DNA of 64,000 nucleotides from JAGVGT01 sp963807225 (GCA_963807225.1 CAWEAD010000005.1:496001-560000); one strand, 5' to 3'. Counted from the first letter of the stretch, positions 18,294 through 27,300 are shown. Notes: generated by a model not told the origin, from the letters alone. Numbers and translations: made by a program.

Positions 18294-19571
18294 TCAACTT
18301 TTGTAAAGTTGCGCGAAACTTTCCCAGAAATCGGGAAAAGACTTGGCGACACACTCCTCACCCAATATCGTCACACCCGGCACAAACAAACCGGCCACCG
18401 CAAAGCTCATGGCGATGCGGTGATCTTTATGGGTCTTGATTTGGGCCCCGTGCAATTCTGCTTCGCGGCCTTTCCCTTCGATGACCAGACTGTCTTCCCT
18501 TTCCTCCACCTGAACCCCCAACTTAGCCAATTCGGCGGCCATCACATGCAGACGGTCACATTCCTTGATCCGCAGATGGGCGATATTTTTGATTACGCTC
18601 CTTCCCCGCGCTCGGGCCGCCACCACGGCTAGCGTCGGGACCACATCGGGACAGTCGCCCATGTCAACTTCTATCCCGCTTAACTCGGCCGGCCCCTCGA
18701 CGGTGATGCCCGCACCCGACTTCTCGACCCGACAGCCCATGGTCGCCAGAATCTCCACCAGCTGAGTATCGCCCTGTAAAGATGGCTGCGGCACGTTGGA
18801 CACCGTAACCCGACCGCCAGTAACCGCCGCCGCCGCCCAGAAGTAGGAAGCGCTTGAGGCGTCTCCCTCGATCCGGTACTCCCGCGGACGATATTTGCCT
18901 CGGGGTATTTCAAAATGATTGAGTTTGCGGCTGGCCTTGACCTTGATCCCGAATTCCTTCATTACCGCCAAGGTCATCCGTACATAAGGCTTGGAGAAAA
19001 TTTCTCCAGCCACCTCCAGAATGGCAGGATGGGCGGCATAAGGCGCCACCAGCAGAAGCGACGACAGATACTGGCTGCTTTTCCCTTCCGGCAACAGGGT
19101 TTTGCCGCCGATAATTCCACCACCCCGAATTTCCAAGGGCGGGCAGCCGGTATCCTTGAGGCTGCGAATGGAAACTCCCCAACCGGCCAGGGCTTCCATT
19201 AAAGGCCGGATCGGACGTTCGGTCATTCTCTTGCTGCCGTTGATGGTGAAAACACCGTGCCCCAAGGCAGCCAGTGAAGTAAGAAACCGGGTGGCCGTGC
19301 CATTGTTGCCGAGAAAGATTTCCCGGCGGGGTGGCATAATGCGCCCTCCGCAACCGGTGATCAGCCAATCTGGCTCCTTGTCAAACACCTTGACGCCCAT
19401 GGCCCGTAAGGCTTTGGCCGTATAGCGGGTATCTTCGCTGCTCAAGGGACCGATCAGCCGGCTGTCGCCATCGGCCAAGGCCGCGGCTACCAGGGCTCGC
19501 TGGGTAATACTCTTGGAACCCGGCACCTGCACAACCGCCTCGATTTTCTGCCGTGGCATGATTTCCTTCAT
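18294..19571 (-). CDS. aroA: 3-phosphoshikimate 1-carboxyvinyltransferase (EPSP synthase)
   Basis: 425 residues. Visible signatures are VPGSKSITQRALVAA (shikimate-phosphate and PEP lysine), LGNNGTATRFLTS (family motif near residue 90), RIKECDRLHVMA and HKDHRIAMSFAVAG. It joins shikimate-3-phosphate and PEP to form EPSP. The usual motif LGNAGTAMRPL appears as LGNNGTATRFL, similar to the class II (less glyphosate-sensitive) forms, but the class cannot be assigned safely by eye. Start is ATG 19571; ATG 19559 is also possible. It lies 9 bases after aroE in an aroD-aroE-aroA operon. Confidence 0.95.
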   Translation of the reverse strand: MKEIMPRQKIEAVVQVPGSKSITQRALVAAALADGDSRLIGPLSSEDTRYTAKALRAMGVKVFDKEPDWLITGCGGRIMPPRREIFLGNNGTATRFLTSLAALGHGVFTINGSKRMTERPIRPLMEALAGWGVSIRSLKDTGCPPLEIRGGGIIGGKTLLPEGKSSQYLSSLLLVAPYAAHPAILEVAGEIFSKPYVRMTLAVMKEFGIKVKASRKLNHFEIPRGKYRPREYRIEGDASSASYFWAAAAVTGGRVTVSNVPQPSLQGDTQLVEILATMGCRVEKSGAGITVEGPAELSGIEVDMGDCPDVVPTLAVVAARARGRSVIKNIAHLRIKECDRLHVMAAELAKLGVQVEEREDSLVIEGKGREAELHGAQIKTHKDHRIAMSFAVAGLFVPGVTILGEECVAKSFPDFWESFAQLYKS

Positions 19572-19580
19572 ACTACTCCT

Positions 19581-20399
19581 TTATTTTCCGACTCGAGCAC
19601 GCAGTTCCAGTCGCATTTCCGACACTGGCGCCGCCTGCCCGGTCCAGGTTTCGAACTGGGTTACCCCCTGGAAAAGCAGCATTTCTAGACCATCGATCAC
19701 CCGGCAACCGGCCAAGTCGGCTTCTCGCAGAAGTCTAGTCACCAAGGGCGCATAGACGATGTCCATGACCACGCGGAATGCGGCCAGATCGAGACCGGCG
19801 ACCGGGCTCTCCTCCGCTTTCGGCGTCATCCCGACCGAGGTGGCGTTGACCAGGGCATCGGCCCGGATTCCGCTCAATTGCCGCAGGTCATGCCATTCAC
19901 AGCCAAGTTCATCGGCCAGGCGTTGGCCGCGCTCCGGAGTTCGGCTGGCCAGAATCACCTGGGCGCCAACCTCCTTGAGCCCATGACCGATGGCTCGCGC
20001 CGAACCGCCTGCTCCCAGAAGCAGTATCCTGCTCCCGGGCAACTCCATGACCTGGGCCAAGGCTCGATTGGCCCCCAGCCAATCGGTGTTGAGCCCATGG
20101 ACCTGGCCGCCCTCAAAGACCAGAGTATTGACCGCCCCGATCCTGGCGGCCATCGGGTCGATCGAATCCAGATAGGGGACGATTTCCTCCTTGTAGGGGA
20201 TGGTCACGCTTACCCCGCGTACCCTCAGGGCTTTCAAGCCGTGGAGCGCTGCGGCCACGTCGGTAACCGCAAACGGCACGTAAACCTTATTGAGCGACAA
20301 TACCTCAAAGGCCCGATTATGCATGGCCGGACTCAAGCTATGCGAAACCGGCAATCCCATGATCCCATATATTTCGGTGCGCCCGTCAATCAGCGGCAT
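19581..20399 (-). CDS. aroE: Shikimate dehydrogenase
   Basis: 272 residues. The shikimate site is seen as SHSLSPAMHN and the catalytic lysine in VTIPYKEEIVPYLD; NTDW follows; the NADP site is GAGGSARAIGHGL with the ASRTPERG loop. It reduces 3-dehydroshikimate to shikimate. I chose ATG 20399 (MPLIDGRTE), which fits the family start; the frame is open to 20480 but that part lies inside aroD. The two genes overlap by 14 bases, suggesting coupled translation. Confidence 0.95.
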   Translation of the reverse strand: MPLIDGRTEIYGIMGLPVSHSLSPAMHNRAFEVLSLNKVYVPFAVTDVAAALHGLKALRVRGVSVTIPYKEEIVPYLDSIDPMAARIGAVNTLVFEGGQVHGLNTDWLGANRALAQVMELPGSRILLLGAGGSARAIGHGLKEVGAQVILASRTPERGQRLADELGCEWHDLRQLSGIRADALVNATSVGMTPKAEESPVAGLDLAAFRVVMDIVYAPLVTRLLREADLAGCRVIDGLEMLLFQGVTQFETWTGQAAPVSEMRLELRARVGK

Positions 20400-21084
20400 G
20401 CAAATACTCCTTGATCCGGCGCATGGTGGAAACCGGCATTTGCCCTGGGGCCGCGACAGGTCCGCCGTCAGGCGCCGCATAAGTCATGGCCCCTCCCAGC
20501 TCCAGGGTTGCCACCCGGCTGATCAGGCCCGGACGCCCCATACAGAAAGCACAAAGCGGGAAGCCGACTTCGGCCGCCTGCTCCTGTAGTCCCAGAACCC
20601 TTAAGACATCGGCAAAATCGCGGGCCGTGGTGACAATCTTGCCCAAATCGGCGCCACAGCGGTATTCTTCCTGAAGAATGCTGGTCAAGGCCTGCGGCGA
20701 AGCGGTGGTTTTGAAGTCGTGCCAGGAAACGATCACCTTGGCCCCGGCGCTTCGCGCCTGGCTGATCAGGTTGGCGCGCAGTGCCGGGTCGGTACGCAAT
20801 TCGATATCAACATAAGCGCCCCCCGCCTTCGCGGCCCCGGCCAGAACCTTCACCCTTTCCTCCTCGGAACCGGTAAATGAGCCACCTTCCCAGGTCGGTC
20901 GACAGGTAAAAAGCAGTGGGACCCCCGATAGCCGGTCCAGGAATTGCGCAAAATCCGGAATTGCCAAGACATCCAATCTGATTTCCAGGACATCGGCCGC
21001 GGGTACGGATGCCAAAGCCAGCTCCAGGGCACGGCCCGGATCCTTTTCGGCAATCGAAACACATATTTTCCCGGTAGAGGGCAT
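20386..21084 (-). CDS. aroD: 3-dehydroquinate dehydratase, type I
   Basis: 232 residues with a class I (Schiff-base) aldolase-type barrel. EIRLDVL near residue 40, the catalytic histidine in VSWHDFKTT, the Schiff-base lysine in LGKIVTTARD, and the closing loop MGRPGLISRV are present. It dehydrates 3-dehydroquinate to 3-dehydroshikimate. ATG 21084 is preceded by AAAGGA; the 61-codon upstream extension to 21267 looks non-coding. First gene of aroD-aroE-aroA. Confidence 0.94.
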   Translation of the reverse strand: MPSTGKICVSIAEKDPGRALELALASVPAADVLEIRLDVLAIPDFAQFLDRLSGVPLLFTCRPTWEGGSFTGSEEERVKVLAGAAKAGGAYVDIELRTDPALRANLISQARSAGAKVIVSWHDFKTTASPQALTSILQEEYRCGADLGKIVTTARDFADVLRVLGLQEQAAEVGFPLCAFCMGRPGLISRVATLELGGAMTYAAPDGGPVAAPGQMPVSTMRRIKEYLHAAD

Positions 21085-21281
21085 GATGTTTATTCCTTTA
21101 CAAGACATTACGGCCAGGAGAAAATGACGAATCAAACTATTATAAACCCCGGGGCTTGTCAACCAATGCGGAGCGCTGAAGGGTTGCTCGGCCCCGGCTT
21201 TGCTAGCATGTGCCGCCCTAGACTCCGCCACGACGGCCGGGCTTGACAGCCGCTGCAGAATAGCCAATAGTTCATTTGATC

Positions 21282-21821
21282 ATGCCCAGATTATTCGTCG
21301 CCATCGACCTGCCGGAAGATCTGCGAGGACAAGTGTCCTCACTCTATTATGGTTTCCCGAAAACCAGATGGACGCCTCCGGAACAACTGCACCTGACCCT
21401 GCGCTTTATCGGCGAGGTGGATGGCCTGCTTTTCCAGCAGATCGTCGACAATCTGGAAAAGCTCAAGTTCGACCGGTTTTCCTTGCAATTTAACGGCTTG
21501 GGATATTTTCCCCCGCGGCGTCACCCGAACATTCTCTGGGTCGGGGTGAATAAAAACGAGGCCCTGAGCCAATTTCAACGCCGCCTGGAAACCTGCTTGG
21601 TCAAGCTGGGGCTGGAGCCTGAACGCCGTAAGTTCCATCCCCATCTCACTATTGCCCGCTTGTCTCCGACAACCTCACTGGCAAAACTGGCTGACTATCT
21701 GGCCCTGAACGGCTCCTTTGCGCTACCGGCCTTTACGGTCAAAGATTTTCACCTTTACTCCAGCCACCTGACCCGACAAGGCGCCGATCACCAGATTGAA
21801 GCCACTTTCCAGAGTCTTTGA
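21282..21821 (+). CDS. thpR: RNA 2',3'-cyclic phosphodiesterase (2'-5' RNA ligase family)
   Basis: 179 residues of the 2H phosphoesterase superfamily. The two catalytic HxT motifs are HLTLRFIGEV (about residue 38) and HLTIARLSP (about residue 120). The start PRLFVAIDLPEDLRG is typical. It opens 2',3'-cyclic phosphates on RNA; the ligase activity is seen in vitro. ATG 21282 is used; a TTG two codons earlier is possible. It is divergent from aroD. No strong ribosome site is seen. Confidence 0.9.
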   Translation: MPRLFVAIDLPEDLRGQVSSLYYGFPKTRWTPPEQLHLTLRFIGEVDGLLFQQIVDNLEKLKFDRFSLQFNGLGYFPPRRHPNILWVGVNKNEALSQFQRRLETCLVKLGLEPERRKFHPHLTIARLSPTTSLAKLADYLALNGSFALPAFTVKDFHLYSSHLTRQGADHQIEATFQSL

Positions 21822-21953
21822 ACCACCTCATACCGCTGTCTATTCAGATTATAATTGAGGAGGGGCTTCCGACTGTTGTATCTCGATTTCGGTGATTGCC
21901 CAGGAGGACCTGGCATACCATGGAGTTCTGCCTGATGGCCTTCAAGTTAGGAA

Positions 21954-22121
21954 ATGATAATAACGGAGGGGATCCTGAAAACAGCCAGGCTGGATTCGAC
22001 CGGGTCCGAATGGGCGGTGGATCCGGCCAAGTTGATGAAGTTGGCACCGATCAAGGTTACCGGGGAACTCTTGGAACTGCCGGTCACAACTCCGATACTT
22101 TCGAAAAAAAGAACCGGTTAG
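21954..22121 (+). CDS. Small hypothetical ORF (55 aa)
   Basis: A 55-residue frame starting MIITEGILKTARLDSTGSEW and containing VTGELLELPVTTPILSKK. It overlaps the stop of an even shorter upstream frame by ATGA. It fills the 355-base gap between convergent thpR and ispDF. No family is recognised and the ribosome site is poor (TAGGAA only 2 bases before ATG). It may be a real small gene, a remnant, or chance. Confidence 0.25.
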   Translation: MIITEGILKTARLDSTGSEWAVDPAKLMKLAPIKVTGELLELPVTTPILSKKRTG

Positions 22122-22176
22122 ACCGAATCGCCTACGGCAAAATCTCCTTGTTGGTTGCCGACGGCAAGAATAAATC

Positions 22177-23361
22177 CTAGCTCGAAGTTGTCTGCAGCAG
22201 AACCACGGCATGCGCGGCCATGCCTTCCTCCCGCCCGGTAAAGCCCATTTTCTCGGTAGTGGTAGCCTTTACGTTGATCTGTTCCGGAGAGACTCCGCAG
22301 ACCCGGGCGATCGCCGCCTGCATCTGCGAGAAAAAGGGCGACAATTTCGGACGCTGGGCGATGATCGTAAGATCGGCGTTGACCAGCTGCAACCCCTGCC
22401 GGCACAACGTGTCAACCACTCGCTCCAGCAGCAGCAGGCTGGAAACATCTTTGAACTCTGGGTCATGATCCGGGAAATGGCGGCCGATATCACCCTTGCC
22501 GGCCGCTCCCAGCAAGGCATCGCAGAGAGCATGCAAGAGAACATCGGCATCCGAATGACCGACCAGTCCTTGGGTAAAAGGGATGTCGACCCCGCCCAAA
22601 ACCAGCCGGCGATTATCACCCAACCGGTGAGCGTCATAGCCATGTCCGACCCGCACAGATCCCATCTCTCCACCCTTCCTTTCCCCGAGCAGGGCCTCGG
22701 CCAGGACCAGATCCTCCGGCCTGGTGATTTTGAGGTTCCGCTCCAGACCCGGCACCACCATGACCCGACAACCGATTCTTTCCAACAGAGCCGCTTCATC
22801 CGTACCGGAATAATTGTCCCTTTCCGCTGCGGCAAAAGCTTGTTCCAAAAGATCCCGCCGGGCCACCTGAGGAGTCTGAGCCAGCCAGAGTTCTCGCCGG
22901 TCAACGGTCCCGAGAACCAGGTGATTTCCACCCACTGTCTTAACGGTATCCTTTACCGGGACAGCCAGCAGCGCCGCCCCGGTTTCGGCGGCGCCGGCAA
23001 TGCAGGCCCGGAACAACTCCGGCGTCAACAAGGGTCGGACTCCGTCATGCACGGCAACCAGTTTGGCCTCCCGGGGTAAGGCGGCCAGACCGGCCCGTAC
23101 CGATTGTTGGCGACTCTCACCGCCAACAGTAAGCCGGACTGTGTCAGTCGGGAAATAACGATTTATCAGGGACCGGGTTTCTTCCAGGTAGGCGGCAGGC
23201 GCTACGACCACGATGGTAGTCACTTCCGGCAGCTGTCGAAAAATCCGGATTGTCCGGACCAGCACGGGCAGACCGGCCAGTTTCAGGAACTGCTTGGGAC
23301 GCGCTTCTCCCATCCGGCGGCCGACACCGCCGGCCGGGATTATGACGCAGATTTTAGACAT
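22177..23361 (-). CDS. ispDF: Bifunctional IspD/IspF of the MEP isoprenoid pathway
   Basis: 394 residues joining two enzymes. Residues 1-230 are IspD (PAGGVGRRMGEARPKQFL nucleotide loop, VAVHDGVRPLL). Residues 235-394 are IspF (VGHGYDAHRLGDNRR with Asp and His zinc ligands, GHSDADVLLHALCDALLGA, and C-terminal ATTTEKMGFTGR). IspD makes CDP-methylerythritol and IspF cyclises the later 2-phosphate intermediate, so the fused steps are not consecutive. Such fusions are known in several proteobacteria. It lies directly downstream of rnpB on the same strand. Confidence 0.95.
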   Translation of the reverse strand: MSKICVIIPAGGVGRRMGEARPKQFLKLAGLPVLVRTIRIFRQLPEVTTIVVVAPAAYLEETRSLINRYFPTDTVRLTVGGESRQQSVRAGLAALPREAKLVAVHDGVRPLLTPELFRACIAGAAETGAALLAVPVKDTVKTVGGNHLVLGTVDRRELWLAQTPQVARRDLLEQAFAAAERDNYSGTDEAALLERIGCRVMVVPGLERNLKITRPEDLVLAEALLGERKGGEMGSVRVGHGYDAHRLGDNRRLVLGGVDIPFTQGLVGHSDADVLLHALCDALLGAAGKGDIGRHFPDHDPEFKDVSSLLLLERVVDTLCRQGLQLVNADLTIIAQRPKLSPFFSQMQAAIARVCGVSPEQINVKATTTEKMGFTGREEGMAAHAVVLLQTTSS

Positions 23362-23372
23362 GTTGGAAAAAA

Positions 23373-23748
23373 GACTGGAGTGGGCTATAAGCCGGATTCT
23401 GTCCCCCGAAGGGGCATGATCATTTATCTGGGATGCCGGTCGCCCGACACCTCCTGCAACCTACCCGGGAACTTCGGACGGGCCGCCCTGCACCGCGTTA
23501 AACACGGTATCGTTCCCCTATTTGGTCTTGCTCCGAGTGGGGTTTGCCATGCCTTCCCTGTCACCAGGAAAGCGGTGAGCTCTTACCTCACCATTTCACC
23601 CTTACCCCGGCTTTAGTCCGGGGCGGTATCTTTTCTGTGGCACTGTCCTTGGGGTTGCCCCCAGTTCGCGTTACGAACCACCCTGCCCTGCGGAGTCCGG
23701 ACTTTCCTCCCCGGCTTGCGCCGGAGCGATCATGCGCCCACTCCAGTC
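23373..23748 (-). ncRNA. rnpB: RNase P RNA, bacterial type A
   Basis: 376 bases, read on the minus strand. The ends pair (GACTGGAGTGGGC near 5', GCCCACTCCAGTC at 3'). The universally conserved elements are present: GAGGAAAGTCCGGACTCC near the 5' end, the AGGGTGAAATGGTGAGGTAAGAGC block with CACCGC in the middle, and ACAGAATCCGGCTTATAG near the 3' end. It is the catalytic RNA that matures tRNA 5' ends. Position between ispDF and the zinc-ribbon gene. Confidence 0.96.
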
Positions 23749-23810
23749 AAAAGAATAAACTTGTCGTTATCTAACGTCAACCGCCAGTCTCGCTTCTCTT
23801 CCGGCAGGAA

Positions 23811-24530
23811 CTATTCCTTCTCGGGAGCATGGTAGAGCAAACGGTTGCAGGTCGGGCAGATGTGCAGCTTATCCTCGCGCAACAATTCATTATACAATTG
23901 CGGCGGGACATTCATATAGCAGCCGAAACAGACGCCACGCGCGACTCCGACCATGGCCAGCCCGCCCCGTTTTTCCCTGATCTGCTCATATTTGCGGAGC
24001 AGGTCGGCCCGCACCTTTTTGGCCCGGGTCTCGCGCTCCTTGGCAAGTTTCTGACGCTTGACGGTCAATTTGGCCGCCGCCGCTTCCCGGCGGCTGGTGG
24101 TCGCTGCCAGGTTGGCCTCTTCCTCGGCGCAAAGAGCGGACTGCTCGTCATTTTTTTTCTGCAGGTACTCATCCTGCTCCATCAGTCTTACCAGCTCTTC
24201 TTCACGCTGGCGATTACCATTCTTGGCATCCTCGATCTCTTTCAGGAGGCTCTGGTATTCACGATTGGTCTGAACCTTCATCATCTTATTCTGACGATCT
24301 TTGACCAAGATCTGGGCATCCTGAATTTCGCCTTCCAGCTGTTGTCGGCGAGCCGCCCCATCTTCCAGTTTCTGCCGGCTTTCTGCGATGGCAGCCTGAC
24401 AGGTCTCGATGCTGCTCCGTTGTGACTGCAGATCGGCATCACCGGTCGAAATTTCCTCGTCGATCTGGTTAATCTCCAGGTCAACCTCCTGCAAATCCTT
24501 GAGATGATTAATTTGCTCTTTCAATTGCAA
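23811..24530 (-). CDS. Coiled-coil protein with C4 zinc ribbon
   Basis: 239 residues. Residues 5-180 are a long charged coiled coil (LKDLQEVDLEINQIDEEIS and many E/K/R/Q heptads). The C-terminus has a C4 zinc ribbon: GVCFGCYMN and HICPTCNRLL with about 20 residues between the pairs. This is the widespread CT398/zf-RING_7 family, often linked with sigma-54 or type III-like secretion in Chlamydia but of unsettled function elsewhere. It lies just upstream of rnpB and downstream of the Nif3-family gene. Confidence 0.8.
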   Translation of the reverse strand: MQLKEQINHLKDLQEVDLEINQIDEEISTGDADLQSQRSSIETCQAAIAESRQKLEDGAARRQQLEGEIQDAQILVKDRQNKMMKVQTNREYQSLLKEIEDAKNGNRQREEELVRLMEQDEYLQKKNDEQSALCAEEEANLAATTSRREAAAAKLTVKRQKLAKERETRAKKVRADLLRKYEQIREKRGGLAMVGVARGVCFGCYMNVPPQLYNELLREDKLHICPTCNRLLYHAPEKE

Positions 24531-24610
24531 CTCCCTTTACTGAATCATTATTCAAAAACATCCCAAAAAATAACGCCCTATCACCAAGGGTGCCGAACGG
24601 CACCCATATT

Positions 24611-25429
24611 TCAATAATTATAAAACGGACTACCCTGGGTTTTCGTGGTCAAGACCTTTACTGGTGAATCATGATCCACCAGGCGTTGCCTTAAAATCCT
24701 GGCCAATCCCTCAACCATCACATTCTCGGTGGCGAAATGCCCGGCATCGATCAGGCAAAAACCAGCACTCTCGGCCCAACGAGCCATACTGTGCTTGATC
24801 TCCCCGGTAATATAGACTTGGGCTCCAATCGCATGAGCCAGTGGCGCCAACTCTGAACCACTGCCTCCGCAAACGGCCACGGTCACAATTTGGTCCGGAG
24901 GCGGGCCGGCTACCGGCAGAACGGATATTCCCAAACAGCTTTTAACCAGTTCGACAAAGCCCGAAAAAGGTAGAGGCGCCGGTAGGTCACCGACCCGACC
25001 GAAACCACAGGGCGCATCCCCGCGGTCAGAGATCTCCGGGGCCAGGACTCTGGTGGGGCCTAGCCCCAAGCCGGTGGCCAGCATATCGCTGATCCCGCCG
25101 GCAATTTTGTCCAAGTTGGTATGGCAACTGATCACCGCCATCCCGGTTTGGATAGCCTGACACAGGCTCCTGGTCCCGGGCTCGTCGAGGCGCAACTCTT
25201 TCAAGGGCTTGAAGATCAAGGGATGATGGGTGACTATCGTATTGCAGCCGCCCCGCCCGGCCTCGGTTATTATTGCTTCAGTCGGATCGAGGGCCACCAT
25301 GACCCCGGTCACTTCCGCCGCTGGATCCCCCACCATCAGACCGACATTATCCCAATCCTCGGCCAGATTACTGGAGGCGATGCCATTCAGCAGAGCCAGA
25401 AGATCTTTGAGACGCAAACCGGAGACCAT
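24611..25429 (-). CDS. Nif3/YbgI-family dinuclear metal protein
   Basis: 272 residues. Metal ligands are visible in VTHHPLIFKP (HH pair, about residues 66-67), ISCHTNLDKI (His and Asp, about residue 100) and near the C-terminus in IDAGHFATENVMVEG (His and Glu). NWDNVGLMVGD near the start is typical. The family is often labelled GTP cyclohydrolase I type 2; actual function is unsettled. It lacks the extra CutA-like insertion of longer homologues. A strong terminator hairpin lies just upstream, so it likely has its own promoter or depends on read-through. Confidence 0.88.
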   Translation of the reverse strand: MVSGLRLKDLLALLNGIASSNLAEDWDNVGLMVGDPAAEVTGVMVALDPTEAIITEAGRGGCNTIVTHHPLIFKPLKELRLDEPGTRSLCQAIQTGMAVISCHTNLDKIAGGISDMLATGLGLGPTRVLAPEISDRGDAPCGFGRVGDLPAPLPFSGFVELVKSCLGISVLPVAGPPPDQIVTVAVCGGSGSELAPLAHAIGAQVYITGEIKHSMARWAESAGFCLIDAGHFATENVMVEGLARILRQRLVDHDSPVKVLTTKTQGSPFYNY

Positions 25430-25454
25430 AGTGCTGGCTTTATCCCCCCAAATA

Positions 25455-25488
25455 GAAAAAGGCGCAACGCTTTGGCGTTTGCACCTTT
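25455..25488 (-). terminator. Intrinsic terminator upstream of Nif3-family gene
   Basis: On the minus strand GGTGCAAACGC and GCGTTGCGCC pair around a CAAA loop with one bulged A, followed by TTTTTCTATTT. It ends whatever is transcribed through or from the tRNA-Ile2 side. Confidence 0.75.
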
Positions 25489-25705
25489 TCCTGATCCGGT
25501 TGGGTGTTCTCCCCCGGACCTTGGTGACCGGGCTTTTTACCCGGTCTTATGCAGAGAGTCTTGGTTTTCAAGCGTCCCCGGCTCTCTGCCATTCAGCTCT
25601 AATAGCGAACGCCCCCGGATGGGGGATGATCCAAAACATTTTCAAAAGCAGCTCTGAAGTATTCAACGGAAAGGGTAAACCGAATGTCGGCACCCCTGAT
25701 CTGCC
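25455..25705 (-). ncRNA. Candidate structured RNA ending in an intrinsic terminator
   Basis: The region between tRNA-Ile2 and the Nif3-family gene holds no gene but has stacked hairpins on the minus strand: CCCCC/GGGGG around 25612-25625, GCAGAGAG/CTCTCTGC (25551-25558 with 25582-25589), GACCGGG/CCCGGTC (25526-25532 with 25540-25546), then a terminator at 25455-25488. Limits are approximate. A 6S-like RNA or leader of the Nif3 gene are possibilities; I cannot match it to a known family by eye. Confidence 0.35.
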
Positions 25706-25710
25706 GTAAC

Positions 25711-25787
25711 TGGTGGGCCCACCTGGACTCGAACCAGGGACCGACCGGTTATGAGCCGGTGGCTCTAGCCAACTGAGCTATAGGCCC
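25711..25787 (-). tRNA. tRNA-Ile2(CAU), lysidine-modified type
   Basis: 77 bases with encoded CCA. Acceptor GGGCCTA pairs with TGGGCCC, anticodon loop CTCATAA gives CAU, T-arm CCTGG-TTCGAGT-CCAGG. CAU could mean Met or Ile. The acceptor has C4-G69 and C5-G68 pairs, which the lysidine synthetase TilS recognises in tRNA-Ile2, so I favour isoleucine (reads AUA) over elongator methionine. Confidence 0.93.
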
Positions 25788-25947
25788 GCACGACACAAGT
25801 CAATCCGACGACAATAGCCGCACCTTTTTAGATTGTCAACTATATTTTCCGTCGCCCCCCTACTGCACGGCCCGGCATCCCTTACAAAAACCCCACTCGG
25901 TCAGGCCTTGAGACCGGGGGGCTCTCAGGCAATCAACACCACTGCCT

Positions 25948-26017
25948 ACAATATAAGAACAAGGCGGCAACTCCAGAACTTTTCCTTGCCTGATAACGGC
26001 AGTGTTCTTATAATTGT
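25948..26017. promoter_or_regulatory. Long dyad in the gapA leader
   Basis: ACAATATAAGAACA (25948-25961) and TGTTCTTATAATTGT (26003-26017) are reverse complements apart from one inserted base. Between them AAGGC and GCCTT-type segments can extend the pairing, giving a 70-base hairpin ending 74 bases before the gapA start. It may be an operator or a structured leader for the glycolytic operon. Confidence 0.5.
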
Positions 26018-26091
26018 CGGTTCTGAAACTCAGCCTATCAGGCCTAAGCCTGACCACCCTGAAGATGAATATCGCGAGGAGATGGATACCA

Positions 26092-27300
26092 ATGAAGCTT
26101 GGCATTAACGGACTCGGCAGGATCGGGAAGCTATCCTTGTGGCATCATGTCGGTCGTCGGCATTTTTCCGCTATCGCCGTCAACCTGGGGCGGGAGGTAG
26201 GTCAGGGCCTGCAGGATATAGCGGCATCCATCGAACGGGACAGCTCATACGGGCGCCTAGAAAATTACCTCCACGGTTTCACGGCCAAACGGGTAATCGA
26301 GGAAATTAACGAAAGCGCCGGCACCATGGTTGTAAACGGCATACCGGTTACCATCCTGAGGGAAGCCCGCAACCCCAGGGACATCAAGTGGAAAGAAAAC
26401 GGTGTCCGTCTGGTAGTCGACACCACCGGGGTATTCAATGACCCCACTGCCGCATCGGACAATCCCAGAGGCGCCCTGCGCGGACATCTTGAGGCCGGTG
26501 CCGAAAAGGCTATCCTCTCCGCCCCGTTTAAAATCAAATCCAAGGGGATGGAGATGCCGGAAGATGCCATCACCACAGTGATGGGCATCAACGAGGAGGA
26601 CTACATTCCTTCCAAACACTGCTTGATCTCGGCCGCATCCTGCACCACTACTTGTCTTTCTTTCATGATCAAGCCGCTGCTGGACCAGTTGGGAGCCGAA
26701 AACTTCCTCAGCGCCTCGATGGTCACGGTACACGCCGCCACCGGCAGCCAGCAGGTCCTGGATCGGCTTCCCAATGCCGGCGCCAAGGACTTGCGTAAAA
26801 ACCGTTCAATCATGAACAATATCATCCTGACCACCACCGGGGCCGCCAAGGCCTTGGCCCTGGTTATTCCGGAAATGAAAAGCATCGGTTTCATCGCCGA
26901 GTCGGTGCGGATTCCCACATCAACCGGTTCCCTGATCGTCCTGGTCCTTAACCTCCAGGACGATCTCGAAAATCCCTTGAAGCGCGCCCGGATCAATACC
27001 ATCTACCAGGAATTCGCCGCCCGCTCCCCATACCTGGTTTATTCAGAGGAGCAGAACGTTTCCTCCGACATCATCGGCGTCCCCTTCGCGGCCACTATCA
27101 TCGAGGGCACCGAGACCCATACCCGGACCGCCAACATCCAGGTCAACCTGGAAAAAGCCGGGTTCCACTGCAGCGGCCCGACCAAGCTGGACATCCCGGT
27201 GACCCAGGCGGTCATTTATGGCTGGTATGACAATGAGTTGGGCAGCTACACCAACATGCTCGGGGATCGCACCGTCTCCGTGGCCGAACAGATGGTATGA
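26092..27300 (+). CDS. gapA: Glyceraldehyde-3-phosphate dehydrogenase
   Basis: 402 residues, longer than the usual 330-340. NAD-site start GINGLGRIGKL, catalytic cysteine in SAASCTTTCLS (usual SNASCTTNC), catalytic histidine in VTVHAATGSQ, then STGAAKA in the form TTTGAAKALALVIPEM, and the C-terminal WYDNELGSYTNM. It converts glyceraldehyde-3-phosphate to 1,3-bisphosphoglycerate. Extra residues lie in the N-terminal domain (after residue 35) and near the C-terminus. The ATG follows GGAG; upstream frame to 26014 overlaps the dyad and is not favoured. First gene of gapA-rimI-pgk-tpiA-secG; pgk and tpiA next to it fix its pathway. Confidence 0.93.
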   Translation: MKLGINGLGRIGKLSLWHHVGRRHFSAIAVNLGREVGQGLQDIAASIERDSSYGRLENYLHGFTAKRVIEEINESAGTMVVNGIPVTILREARNPRDIKWKENGVRLVVDTTGVFNDPTAASDNPRGALRGHLEAGAEKAILSAPFKIKSKGMEMPEDAITTVMGINEEDYIPSKHCLISAASCTTTCLSFMIKPLLDQLGAENFLSASMVTVHAATGSQQVLDRLPNAGAKDLRKNRSIMNNIILTTTGAAKALALVIPEMKSIGFIAESVRIPTSTGSLIVLVLNLQDDLENPLKRARINTIYQEFAARSPYLVYSEEQNVSSDIIGVPFAATIIEGTETHTRTANIQVNLEKAGFHCSGPTKLDIPVTQAVIYGWYDNELGSYTNMLGDRTVSVAEQMV

